Positions 1-10,124 of a DNA stretch of 64,000 bases are shown here, one piece after another. Position numbers and translations under genes: made by a program. Numbering within the stretch: position 1 is the stretch's first letter; every line of letters begins with the position of its first letter. The notes under the pieces are model-generated. The model did no database searches and was not told the origin of the DNA. It saw nothing but the letters and a program-made list of their open reading frames with translations. Source of the stretch: Apodemus sylvaticus (lineage: Eukaryota; Chordata; Mammalia; Rodentia; Muridae); assembly GCF_947179515.1 (NCBI RefSeq), contig NC_067472.1, positions 200,206,325 to 200,270,324 on the forward strand, written 5' to 3'.

Positions 1-91
1 GGACCTGGAAGATGATCTGGAATCTGCCATCCTGATCACAGGAGAAAGTTTCCATTCACTGGTCACGTCCATCAAAGGACTGGAACTAAGG
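1..91 (+). CDS. Possible 3' part of a coding exon, gene unknown
   Basis: Frame 2 is open from the window edge to base 91 and reads DLEDDLESAILITGESFHSL followed by ten more residues. It ends exactly at AGG|GTGAGT, a strong splice donor. The acidic, leucine-spaced composition looks like real protein, possibly a coiled coil. Frames 1 and 3 contain stops. The minus strand also has one open frame, but it reads less like protein and its only acceptor is weak. The exon start lies outside the window and I do not recognise the family. No following plus-strand exon was found with confidence. Confidence 0.35.
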
Positions 92-920
92 GTGAGTATG
101 GTGGCCCAGAGCAGCCTGGGCTGAGTGAATTTGTTATAGCAGTGGTCAAAAACAGCTGAGTTAGAGAGAAACTGAAGCTGGCTAGCATAGTAACATTCAC
201 CTGTAATCTCATTTATTATCAGACATTGAAGCAAGAAAGTAGGAGCTGAGTTACCAGGTTCAATATAAGCCTTTGAAACATGGAGCCAAAAATAAATAAA
301 GAAACCAGGCATGGAACAGGTCTATAACTCAGGGACTCGGAACATCGATGCAAAAGGATCAGAGTTTGAAGGCTACCTGCATGACCCTGTAAGAACTTGT
401 TTCTAAGCAAACAAAAATATAAAATCAAAAGGGGAAAAGGAAAATGGAACCTAGAAAACTAGAGAAGACGAACACAAATCTAACCTGTTTGATTTCTGCA
501 ATGATTCTATCTTTTATACTTCTATGAAATCAATGTGAGACTTGATGTCCACCGACGCTCAGAGTGGAACTTGAGGTGTTACTGTCACAGGCAGAGTGTA
601 TGGGCTGTAAGCCACAAACCCTGTATCTATTTGCACCATAGGCCCAACAACTTTTCTATTTTCAAGGTCCAAATAACTGACTAGAACGTGGCTCCCTGGT
701 TACATCAATCACTGATGCGGAATCAAGCCTAGGACACTCCTGCTGGGCTCATATGTGTGTCATGCATGCATCAGATGCACTCGTGGGGTTCTCTGACTCC
801 CCTCCCTTAACAGCTTCTGACTTTTTCTTACCTTGATCCAACTTTTCCCACAGCCCTCCTTTGTGTTTGTTTATCACATCTTATAAACAACTTGTCACCT
901 CTGGTCTGAACTAGCCCTCG
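92..920. other. Unassigned non-coding stretch
   Basis: I see no gene, recent repeat or RNA here. It would be intronic if the exon ending at 91 is real. Confidence 0.5.
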
Positions 921-925
921 CTACC

Positions 926-1195
926 TTTTTTTTTTTTTTTTTTTTTTTAAACTCTGCCCAACAAAACTGGATTTACTTCACCTTCAGAAGATGATTCGCT
1001 TAAAACAAAACCCCGATTCTTTTGCAAAGATTGCCAAAACTCAACCCCTGCAGACACCCCGACACATTCAGTCTTCCTGTACCCTATCAGTGCTGCTGAG
1101 CTATACTGAAGCATCTGCAGACAATGCACATGCACTGAAGGACCTTATTTTCAGCAAGCTCTCACCAAGATCCCTGTTGCTTTGAGACTGTTAAG
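926..1195 (-). pseudogene. Possible poly(A)-tailed retrocopy of unknown origin
   Basis: A run of 23 T (926-948) is the reverse of a poly(A) tail for a minus-strand insertion. Directly upstream on that strand the sequence is not B1, B2, B4 or L1. It has an open frame ending FVLSESSSEGEVNPVLLGRV just before the tail. The plus strand is also open over the same stretch, so coding sense is not proven. No AATAAA precedes the tail and no target-site duplication was found. It could be a small processed pseudogene or an unfamiliar SINE. Confidence 0.25.
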
Positions 1196-2330
1196 CCTGG
1201 ATGTAGATTTCTGCCTCCGCCTTTCCAAGACAAAGCACCTAAAAGTGTTGAACATACTAAACTCTTCTCAAAATACTCTCCAATTTTGGTGACAAAGTCA
1301 ATTCCCTACTTTTCTTGTGGAAGTTTTTCCCAGACCTGTTTCCTTCAAATTTCCTGTTGTTTCTACATATTGACAGAGAAATATAAAAATGTAAGCACGA
1401 TGAATTTTTGCAGGAAAGCTGAAAGGCCATGCTTACTACGTTGGGGTTTCTAGTCCTTGTTTCTTTCTCTATCTCATCCTCCTTAACTCCCAGATCTCTA
1501 GCAAGCACCTTTTCTATGATTCCTATATCCTGCATGCATGCATATATGTATGGAGTCTTTTGCTGGATATTGGGTTTCTTAGATAACTAATCCTTCTGAT
1601 TTTTCCCCTTGTGTGTCATAGTCTTGGCAGAGATGGAAGCCCAGGAATCTATTTCCAGTACAGAATTCTTTCTATCCACCCCCTCACTGAACTGATTCTT
1701 GTCCTGTAGTATCCTGTTCTGTTTTGTATTGCAACCTCTCCAGGCTAAGAGCAGGAGAAGAGACCTTATAGTTGTTTGAAAATTGGTTGAATCTACTATC
1801 TGGGAGTTAAGGAGGACAAGAGAAAGAGAAAGAAACAGTAAAAAATACGCAGCCTTACTAGCAATCATTCAAACTAAAGTAATGCAAGGCACCTTTCTGA
1901 CCTCACAATTAAAAACACAACAACAACAACAACAACAACCTGATGTTAAGAGTAAACAAAGATGTAAGAAAATGGGTATTTTCTCTCAGGATGGAGAGAC
2001 TGAGCAGTAGCTACAGCCACAGCCCAGCCGCAGCAGCATCAGCAACAACAACAACAGCCCTAAACCCCAAGACCCAGTAAAGTTCTGCTTCGAGGGTCAC
2101 ACATACGCAAGCAGTTATACATATTCAACATGAAATAACAGGAACACTGGCACAACTTTGGCTGACATCGCAATGAAGACAGGAGTTTAGCCAATCCATA
2201 AAAGGATGGATAGAATATGGAAATTTGGTGAAGGCTAGTGCCTGGGAGTACAGAAGGAACAAACCTGTTTATTTCTACTAAAGAGAACATACCTCAAACT
2301 TTATCAAAGTAGGCTTTTAAAAAAATGCAG
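1196..2330. other. Non-coding stretch with CAA/CAG-rich repeats
   Basis: No gene recognised. It contains a (CAA)n run at about 1,919-1,940 and a short CAG/CAA-rich patch at about 2,025-2,056. Confidence 0.5.
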
Positions 2331-2535
2331 ATGGAGCTAAAGAGATGACCAGGGGCTAAGGGCACTGACTGCGTTGCACAGCACCTGGTTTTAATTCCCA
2401 GCACCCACAGGGCAGGCAGCTGACAACCAGCAGTACTCCAGCCTTTGGTAATCCACTGCCCTTTTTTGTATTCCACAGGCATGTATAGACAAACATGCAG
2501 GTAGAACACCCATGCACATAAAACAACAACAACTC
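2331..2535 (+). mobile_element. B2-family SINE, diverged
   Basis: It shows the tRNA-derived B2 head (agctaaagagatgaccag), the internal cagcacccaca block and the 3' part ending in an A-rich tail with AAACAAAC. Confidence 0.7.
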
Positions 2536-2730
2536 TACCAAACAAACAAAAAACAAAACCTTCAAAGCTACTTGTAGGTTGTATAAGAGATTGTATCTAC
2601 ATATCAAAATAGATTCTGTATACAAGGAATCCATCCATGTTCAGTTTGTCTGACAGATTGAAGACTATGTAAAGACTGAAACATAAAGCAAATATAAAAC
2701 AATTAACTACTGGAATTTGCAGGGCCAGTC

Positions 2731-2890
2731 CCCCTCCCTCTGTGGGTTGTTTCTCGAGACAGGGTCTCCATATGCATCACTGGCGGGCCTAGAGCTTGAC
2801 ATACAAGCCAGGCTGGCCTAGAACAGAGATATCTGCCTGTCTCTAACTCTCTAGCCCTGTTAAGGCATGTGCTGCCACACCTGGTTACAG
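2731..2890 (-). mobile_element. B1 SINE, minus strand
   Basis: The plus strand reads gagacagggtctccatat, then the aagccaggctggcctagaac block and gtgctgccacacctgg. This is the reverse complement of a 7SL-derived B1. Confidence 0.85.
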
Positions 2891-3424
2891 TAGCTGTTTA
2901 TTCAGAGATGGGGCTTAATTACTCTTTATACTTTGCTGTAATTACACAACTCGAAAAAGTATCCAGATTTTAAAAAGAAATATTAAACTAGGCCTGTAAA
3001 GACAGCCCTCCAGGTGAATACGCCATGTTGGGGCCACAAAATCAAAGGCGGCCTCATCTCAGGGATAAAGACCTATTAAAGACCTTTTGTTTGCAAAGGA
3101 AAATGAAAAACCCAGCAGCTGAAAGTGACAGTGGTTGGCAGTAGGCAGCGGTTTCTGTGGAGAAGGACACCCTCATCACCAAGAGCAGGGAGGAAGTTAA
3201 GGGTTCAGTGTGACTCACCAGCCACACACTTAAACCCTGGGGCCTAAGGCTGCTGAACACCGCCCCAGCTGTCTGCCTGGTACCGCTGCTGGCCGACAGA
3301 ACGATTCAGGGTTGCTGCTTCATGGGACCCGTGGCATTTGTAAGTTTCGTCATCCACCACGGACTGCTGGTTGGCGAGCACACTGCCTGCTGGCCCATCT
3401 TACCAGCCAGTCTTGTTGTTGTTG

Positions 3425-3648
3425 TTGCTGTTTTCCAGGGGCTAATATTTATGCATGTGTGTCAGGGTGAATGTACGGCACTGTGTGCAGGTGCCAGTCA
3501 AATCCAGAGCAGGGTGTCAGAGCCTCTGGAACTAGAGTCACATGTAGTTGTGAATCACCTATCATGGATGCTGGGAACCAAACTCAGGTACTCTGAACAA
3601 TAAGTACTCCTAAGCACAGAGCCATCTCTCCATCTCTCCAGTCCCCAG
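3425..3648 (-). mobile_element. B4/B2-type SINE, minus strand
   Basis: The block ends in gccatctctccatctctcc, the reverse of a B2/B4 head. It contains ggatgctgggaaccaaactc, typical of reversed rodent tRNA-derived SINEs. Confidence 0.65.
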
Positions 3649-3794
3649 CTTTTTTTTTTTCTCTTTAAAGACAGAACCTCAAACTTAGGTCTCTCCTGCA
3701 TTAGCCTCCAAAGTGCTGGGGTTATAAGCATGGACTATCATACAACAGGCTCACTATGTTCCTCACAATCCTGCTTAACTGAGAGGTTCTAGCC

Positions 3795-3905
3795 GGCTGT
3801 GGTGACGGATGCCTTTGACCCAGCATTGGAGAGGCAGAGGGAAGTAGAGTAGATCTCTTCTGAGTTCAGTGCCAATTCAATAGCGAGTTCCAGGCTAACG
3901 AGGAT
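3795..3905 (+). mobile_element. B1 SINE fragment, diverged
   Basis: It starts with a B1-like ccggctgtggtgacggatgc, followed by ggagaggcagagg and gttccaggctaac. Mutated and short. Confidence 0.6.
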
Positions 3906-5186
3906 CTTAAGAAACCAATACAAGAACAATTCAAAATTCAAGTCCAAGTTTCCAACAGGGAAAATTCCAAAGTAGTGATCTGGGATGAGGGCCAGGACTA
4001 TGTTCTCAAAAATCACAACTCTTCAGACATTACAAAGTGTTGTTATTTTAACTGTTTTATTTTTCTCAGCAATAGCTAGTCATTTTCAGAATGTCTCACA
4101 TAGGTTAATAAGAAGAGTGCAGCATAGTGGTTAGTCAGGTTTCTTCACAGCATCTGATTATAGTTAACTTGTATTCTCCTGAGACTGACTGGGGCCCCGT
4201 CTAGTCTTCCTAGCCTACCTTCACTGCTGGTGGTTTTGTTATAGGATGTGAAAATGATGTTCACATTGTGACAGCAGTGAACCTTGGCCACTCAAGTTCT
4301 GGAGTCAACAGTCTATACTGCTATGACTTTGCTTGTGTATGTCTCTAGGTGATAATGAGCAAGAATTCCCCAAAGCATATGCTCTGAAGAATGTTTAGAC
4401 CTTGAGGAAGCAACATATCCTGTTTAACAAGCAAGCAACAAATTCTTTTCCAAAGTGGTTGGACCAGTTTGCACTTCAGTCAGAATATGTAGCTGTTCTT
4501 GTTTGTCTTCTGCATGATTTTTGCCTATTTGGTGGGTATATAAATGTGTTTATCCAGCCCCCCCAAAAAAACCCTAAAACAAAAGACAAACTAGTATCTT
4601 CAGCAATAGGACCTTACCATTATGTTGGGGAGAGTATCGAATAGCCTTGGAAATAGTTCGTAATGTTGGAAGGGAGCCTAAGGAGCCCCTCTGGCCAATA
4701 ACTCATCAATTGTAACCTATTCCTGCACTGATGCTTTATTTGTGACACCAGATAACCATCACCCTGAATCACTCCACCCCGCCTTCTGCTTCTGAGGGTC
4801 GGTGGCGCTGCTGCGATGAAAGCACACTGTCGGTCAGCTCACCTGCCAGCTCTCAAACTGAACGAGGAGGTTTTATTATTTGTTTAATTTGCGGGAAGGC
4901 ATAAAGTTAAATAGGGATGTTACTTTAAAACATTTATCTCGGTATTTCACATTATCTTACTTTATTGCTTCATTATTTTAAGTTACAAGTAAAAGATCTA
5001 TATTGAAAAATATTCACACTACTTTTTCCTTTTCATAGCAGAGAGTAAGCAGAATAAATTCAAATTTTATTAATTTTTAAAAAATAATTTAAAAATTTCC
5101 ATTTGGAAGCATTAAGATTTACAAAACTGGAAAGAGACAAGGGGGCGGGGAGAACCGAGCCTGAGTCACAGAGAGAAACTCTAGAT
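3906..5186. other. Non-coding stretch, no feature seen
   Basis: AT-rich over 4,860-5,100, otherwise unremarkable. No gene or recent repeat was recognised. Confidence 0.5.
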
Positions 5187-5378
5187 CAGCAGTTCTCAGC
5201 CCTCTTAATGCGGCTGTTCCGTCCCTCATGCTGTGCTCGCCCCCAACCAGAAGGTTATTTTTGTTACTACTTCATAACTGTAATTTGGCTACGGTTATAA
5301 ATTGTAATGTAAATATCTGATATGCAACTTCTGTGAAAGTGACCAGCAAAGGTCACGACCCACACGCTGAGGACACTG
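5187..5378. mobile_element. URR1-like non-autonomous hAT DNA transposon
   Basis: The ends form imperfect terminal inverted repeats (cagcagttctcagcc at the left, cgctgaggacactg at the right). The inside matches the rodent URR1 pattern: ggtcacgacccac, a gttactacttcataactg block and cccccaaccagaagg. The flanks (ctctagat and atctaggc) share five of eight bases, compatible with a decayed 8-bp target duplication. It encodes no protein. Confidence 0.75.
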
Positions 5379-5551
5379 ATCTAGGCATTTTAAAGTATGA
5401 ACTGACAATGGAGCTTAGCATTTAAACACGCGTTTAATTCTATCAGGTGCACCGATGTTCTGATCCGAGCACTCATGCTGGGCAGCTCAAAACCACATTT
5501 ACCTCTATCTACAAAGGACCCAATATCGTCTCATCTCCTTGGGTGCCTGGG

Positions 5552-5552
<1 letters not shown>

Positions 5553-5586
<34 letters not shown>
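5553..5586. repeat. (CA)n microsatellite
   Basis: About 15 uninterrupted AC dinucleotides. Confidence 0.97.
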
Positions 5587-5590
<4 letters not shown>

Positions 5591-5597
5591 TTTTAAG

Positions 5598-5800
5598 TGG
5601 CTAGAGAGATGGCTCAGCAGTTGAGAGCAGTGTTTGCTCTACCAGTGTACAGACATACATGCAGGCAAAATACCCATACAGATAAATAAAAAACATTTTT
5701 TAAAATTAAGAAATAATAAATAAATGAGGGGGTAGGTTGGAAAGATGGGTCAGTGAGTAAAGTTGGCAATCTGAACTCAATCTCTGGAACCCCCATGAAG
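5598..5800 (+). mobile_element. Two B2/B4 SINE fragments
   Basis: ggctagagagatggctcagc is a clear B2 head, broken after about 45 bp and followed by the 3' acatacatgcaggcaaaata block. A second head-like piece (ggttggaaagatgggtcag) starts at about 5,735. Confidence 0.65.
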
Positions 5801-5834
5801 TGTTTTTTAAAATTAATAACCCTTAAAATGTGCC

Positions 5835-6130
5835 AAGTGGAAGAAGCGAGATTCAAAATGTCATATGTTACGATTCCATTTAAGTTAAATACCCAGAATA
5901 GGCAAATCCACAGAGTTGGAAATTGACCAGCATTTGCCAGGGACTGGAAGTAGGTAGAACGGGAGTGACTACAAGTGGACAGAACAGTTCTCCCTGGGGA
6001 GACAGAAATGTTCTAGAATGAGAAGCTGGAAGCACCATTTTAATACATTAAAAACCAATGAACTGTACGATTTAAAAGGTCAGCTTTCTAGTACGTAGAT
6101 ATTATCTCAATAAAGATATTATATTTTTTA
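5835..6130 (+). mobile_element. Ancient mammalian L1 3' end
   Basis: It follows the order of the old mammalian L1M 3' end: gattccatttaagttaaat, cccagaataggcaaatcca, ttgccagggactgg, gaaatgttctagaatgag and a terminal atctcaataaag. This is older than the murine L1s elsewhere in the window. Confidence 0.7.
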
Positions 6131-7171
6131 AAAGAAAAAAAAAGACAAATGGCTGGATCTGACGAAGAGCCTAGATGTGAAGGGAAGCAGTGACACTGGC
6201 GTTCCCATGGTCCTCTCCTCCCTGAGGAGCCACCTGGGTGCTCTTACACACCCAGAGCCCTGCTGGAACCCCGTGAATCTCTCTGATCTTACCCCACCCT
6301 CCAGCTTCCAGACCCTGATCAGACTGAAGCCTTTGACACCAGCCTGCCTCTCACAGTCTCTCCACTGTACACCTTTCCAGACACATGGTGCCTCCTGAGG
6401 CCAACAATTCCGAGGTTCGTAGGTTGGCAACAGGAGTGCAGAGGAACCTGGGTTCTCCTAACTAGGTCAGCCTGAGTGTAGATACCAGTCATACAGTATG
6501 TGCAGACTGTAACATACCCGTAGAGCGTCGGGTAGGCCAGACACCTGCGTACCAGGATGCGCCCACCTGATGTACTGCTTTTATCTCTTGGCTTATTAGT
6601 CAAGGTAACCTCCCCTCCACAATTCTGCACCCCTACTGAGCGCTATGCAGATCTGCCTCATCTCTCAAGGCATCAGTGGACTGAGCTGTAAGAGAGCTTA
6701 AGGTTTCCCCTCCTTGTGTCGGAGCATGTCTAACCCCAGGCCAACTGAAGTGTCATTACCTGAGTGTGCTGCCTTAGAGATGGACTGTTAGGTCCTCCAG
6801 GGAACTGCTCCTGTTCTCAGAGCAAGCATGGGGTGTACTAGACAGCACCAGCCCGAGTCTGACCTGAACACGCGAGGACATACACGGGTTGGGCTGGCTG
6901 TCACTCATTCATCGTTCTCAGAGCAGCTGATGACAAGTGTCTCAGCTCTGTGGGGAGGCAGGTGACAGCAAAGCTGTATCATGGACAACTGACTGGATTC
7001 CCCTACCTGCATTCCGGAATCGCTCACTGGCTGACTCCTTGGCCCATGTTCTTACTGCTGTAAATTAAGGAACAATATCAACCAGGTGGCCAGGGGAAAC
7101 CTGGGAACACCTTCCAAGAAAGAGCAGAAGTTCCACCTCACCTGCACGTGGGCTACTGGGAGTCCACCTAC
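6131..7171. other. Low-repeat stretch, likely intronic for the minus-strand gene
   Basis: No repeat recognised. One weak candidate exon (minus strand, 6,394 to 6,293, 102 bp, phase 0 at both ends) has an acceptor and a GGG|GTAAGA donor, but its pyrimidine tract is poor, so it is not called. Confidence 0.4.
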
Positions 7172-7233
7172 CTTTCTCCCCCCCTCCTCAGGGCTTCCCT
7201 CTACGTGCCATGCTGAATCCTGAGGACACAGAG
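7172..7233 (-). CDS. Candidate coding exon of unnamed minus-strand gene
   Basis: The exon is preceded by a good minus-strand acceptor (a pyrimidine-rich tract ending TTCGCAG) and followed by AAAG|GTAGGT. It is 62 bp. Its first two bases complete the codon left open by the exon at 7,721-7,777, after which it reads LCPQDSAWHVEGSPEEGG plus two residues and ends in phase 0. The same bases read on the plus strand also follow a C-rich pseudo-acceptor, but the minus-strand phase match with the start-codon exon and the CpG promoter makes this strand more likely. I do not recognise the protein. Confidence 0.42.
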
Positions 7234-7720
7234 CTGCGAATAGAAAAAGAAGTCATGGAGGCATCACTTCCTGCCAGGAGTTCATCATGCACCCTATAGA
7301 AATGAGAAGTGCTAGGCCCCGCCCCTGCTCCTACCATCCTCAGTAAGGAAGAAAGCCACTTCTTTACCCCATAGATGGAGGAGATGGATCTCGGAAAAGG
7401 TGACACATGAATCCTCACTGACCTATGTATGCTACGAGGCACCATCTGTGAGGAGCACTTTTCACAGACTCTCTGGTTGGAGCCCTGAATATCTAGACAT
7501 TAATTCTCGTGTTACCTGTCCTAGAGATGTCATCATCACATTACCCCTACAGACACTTTCCGACTCTTCTTTATTCCCGCTCTGTGGTGAGATCTGGACT
7601 CCAAGCTCCTGTGCTAAAGAACCTCTGGGTCACCAGCTCTGACCCTAGCTATGGCAGATCACTGAAGGAACAGGACGGGACAAGGCAGCCAACAGCTGAG
7701 GGTACAAGTTCTTGACTCAC
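7234..7720. other. Presumed intron between two candidate minus-strand exons
   Basis: Bounded by a GTGAGT donor (minus strand, just below 7,721) and a CAG acceptor just above 7,233. No other feature seen. Confidence 0.4.
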
Positions 7721-7777
7721 CCCGGGAGACAGAAGGGTCAGCAGCCGCCACCTCCCAAGACTGGTCCATGAAGGCAC
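7721..7777 (-). CDS. Candidate start-codon exon of unnamed minus-strand gene
   Basis: On the minus strand a strong acceptor (a T-rich tract ending TTTTCTGCAG) precedes a 57-bp exon. An ATG at 7,769-7,767 lies eight bases inside it and has G at +4. It reads MDQSWEVAAADPSVSR plus one base, then meets CCCGGG|GTGAGT. Together with the non-coding first exon at the CpG island and the phase-compatible exon at 7,172-7,233, it describes the usual 5' end of a housekeeping-type gene. The family is not recognised, and exons further along were not identified with confidence. Confidence 0.48.
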
Positions 7778-9090
7778 CTGCAGAAAAGGGTCAGATGACG
7801 ACTGACATACAAGAAAAAAGGAGCACGACAAAGTCCCACACAGAGTCCCAGGGCATAGAAACAAATCCAATAGCATCTGTAGACTATGACTTAACAACAA
7901 GGCAATTAAAAACAGAACCCTTTGAATGGCTGAATGAGTTTCTGATAAGATGTAACATCATCTAAATTTTAATTTTAAGTAAGATACTGCCTTGATGTCT
8001 ACGGTGATGAAAACTTAAAGAGATAAAAGTACCACATATCATTATTAACATTGTTTTTAAAATACAGATTAATGTTAATAAGTGAAATACAATATTAAAG
8101 GAGAAAAACACAAGAGAAGTAAAAGCGTTTTGACTGTATGCATTGCCGTTTAAATAGTTCTATGAGTTACCAGACTATCTTATAGAGGTCCTTTTCAGAA
8201 GCTGACCATCAAATATACAAAACTTATGCTGTCTTTTACAAATACATTTCCTCTTAACCACTAATCTGTTCTAATTTTGTATCAAGACAGCTAGACCTTC
8301 CATTATCTCCCAAAGCTGGCGTCCTTTCTCAGCCCTATAGGGAAGGTGAAAAAAAAAAAGTCAGGAGGGCCACGGGGTGGTGGCTGCCATCCCTGAGGAT
8401 CAATCAGCCAGGGTCCTGCCCAGGAGCACTGCAATTATCAGCCTAGAGACAAAGCAAAAAAAGACAAAATTGGCCCAGTCTCACAAAAAATCCAGTGAGA
8501 ACAAAGAGATCCCATCCACAAAGGTAACAGAAAACCCCTAAGAAGCATGATTTTTTAAAAAAATATGCGCGCGCGTGGTAATTGTGCAAGAAATGGTGCA
8601 CAAGTAATACCAGCAACGGGGAGGCAGACAGGAGAATCCCTGGGGATTCCTGACAAGTCAGTAGAGTGGAATTAGAAGGTTCCTGGTTCAGTAAGAGACC
8701 CTGTCTCAAAGCCAAGATAGAGAGCCACTGAAGAAGACCCCCAATACCAACCTCATATTTAACACAGACACATACACTTTAGGATAAAGTGTGATCGCCT
8801 GCAAAGGTTAAAGCCAACAACCTCCACCACCTGCAAGATCTTTGAGACTCAAGCCAAGACGTCGATCCCCTCCTATAGTCGCGTCAGAGACAAAAGTCTA
8901 GAGTCTGGAGTTAGACCCCACAAATGCATGGATTCTGGGTCTTTGTGAGGTCGGCAGCCTCTCGGTTGGCACTAAGCACTGGCACACTTACAGAGACTCA
9001 GACACCCCCGGATTTGAGCCAAAACTCAAGGCAAGCAAGTTGCAAGAACCATGCACGCACACCCCAACTGCACACCCTCCCCCCCATTTG
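7778..9090. other. Presumed first intron of the minus-strand gene with SINE remnants
   Basis: About 8,580-8,780 resembles a diverged B1/B4-type SINE (ggggaggcagacaggag, agagaccctgtctcaaag). The rest shows nothing recognisable. Confidence 0.4.
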
Positions 9091-9617
9091 TCACTTCAAA
9101 TTTCAAAGAACCCAGAGCCCTTCCCAAGCCAGGTTTGACGCCCTTTACCGATCTTTGCTCGGAAGGGAACGGTTAAGAGCCTGGCTCTCCCTCCTTTCCT
9201 GGCCTCTGCAACCCGGTCGCTCCAGGCGCTGGTTTCTGCAAGCTTCCCGCCTTACCTGGCTCGCAGCCACCGGCCCCGACTCCGCGCGGTGGCTGAGCTG
9301 GCTCGGCGCAGCTGCACTGAGCGTCCGGCTTCGGTCCTGCACCGAGACCCCGTCCCGGGCCCGGCCTACTCGGCCCACTGGGGCCGGCCTTTCCCAGTCC
9401 GTAGAAAGAGCGCACGCAGACCCCGGAGCTGCAGGGTCGGGGGCAACCGGGACACCGAGTCGGCGAGAAAAGAGAAGACACCCTTTGCACCCCGGCACTG
9501 AACCAGCCCTGGCCGCAGGCGCCGCTTCCCCGTGGCGGTTCCGACCACCTGCCAGGCTCTCTGTGACAACGACATCTGTAGCCCCTCGGTCCAGAATAGG
9601 GCCTTACCTTGGCCCGG

Positions 9618-9628
9618 ACAATGGCGGC
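9618..9628 (+). promoter_or_regulatory. YY1-like site
   Basis: ACAATGGCGGC resembles the AANATGGCGGC consensus of YY1 that often sits just downstream of TATA-less start sites, here inside the presumed minus-strand first exon. Confidence 0.5.
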
Positions 9629-9663
9629 CCCACCCCCCAGAGTCGACCAGGGCACACCGCGAG

Positions 9664-9682
9664 GGCTACTGGGAGTTGTAGT
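9664..9682 (-). promoter_or_regulatory. ZNF143/THAP11 (SBS-type) binding motif
   Basis: The minus strand reads ACTACAACTCCCAGTAGCC, very close to the established ACTACAATTCCCAG-type consensus bound by ZNF143 and THAP11 near many start sites. Confidence 0.8.
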
Positions 9683-9709
9683 TTCAAGGAGACGCGCTTC
9701 ACGCTGCTA

Positions 9710-9717
9710 CCGGAAGT
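9710..9717 (+). promoter_or_regulatory. ETS-family (GABP-like) site
   Basis: CCGGAAGT is the consensus ETS/GABPA core. It lies 28 bp from the ZNF143-type motif inside the CpG island. Confidence 0.65.
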
Positions 9718-10124
9718 AGGTCAAAGTCATTTTCAGAGCATATCCATCGCAAGTCTGGCTCTTGAAATACCCAGACTCTTAGGTTTCGATTGTTTCCCCG
9801 TCGAGAAGGGCCGGTGGCTCTCTCACTTGCCACCTGTCCCCAACTGATGACAGCCAGGATAGGTTGGTAGGCAAGGAACCTCAGTTTGAGTCTCAGTAAA
9901 ATGGCAGTTCAAGGTAGCTCCTTTTGAAGTTGGAGCTTGATGAGTGTGATTTCTAGGAAGCACTTCCCTCAACCTTGACAAAATTGAGAACGTGGTTGTT
10001 GTTACACCTTTATTTTATTTTTTATTTTTAGATGAAGAACCTAATTCAAACCTTGCTTATGAAGTCCCACTTCTGAGAACATCAGAAATTGTCCTCCAAA
10101 CCTCTTTCAAGATGACAAAGCTTT

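Larger units (their letters stand above)
9608..9700 (-). other. Presumed non-coding first exon
   Basis: The minus strand carries GGCCAAG|GTAAGG with the exon's last base at 9,608. No spliced ATG is needed here because the next exon supplies one. The upstream limit (transcription start) is a guess from the positions of the factor sites. Confidence 0.45.
9100..9750. promoter_or_regulatory. CpG-island promoter
   Basis: GC content and CpG frequency rise sharply compared with the surrounding DNA. Many CG dinucleotides lie at 9,160-9,720. The region holds a ZNF143/THAP11-type site, an ETS site and a YY1-like site next to a minus-strand splice donor. Such an arrangement is typical of TATA-less housekeeping promoters, often bidirectional. 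The long open frame on the plus strand here (8,924-9,847) is a by-product of GC-rich sequence lacking stops. Confidence 0.8.

Noticed and set aside
6293..6394. Possible further exon of the minus-strand gene (102 bp, phase 0 on both sides)
   Set aside because: The donor is good but the acceptor lacks a pyrimidine tract and the peptide is not protein-like enough. Phase agreement has a one-in-three chance.
7191..7300. Plus-strand exon after a C-rich tract ending CTCCTCAG at 7,190
   Set aside because: It gives an open frame to a TAG, but the C-rich tract is simply the reverse of the G-rich end of the minus-strand exon, which has better phase support.
8924..9847. A 307-codon open frame on the plus strand
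   Set aside because: It lies in a CpG island where stop codons are rare, has low-complexity Arg/Pro/Ser-rich content, and overlaps equally open frames on the other strand. No domain is recognisable.
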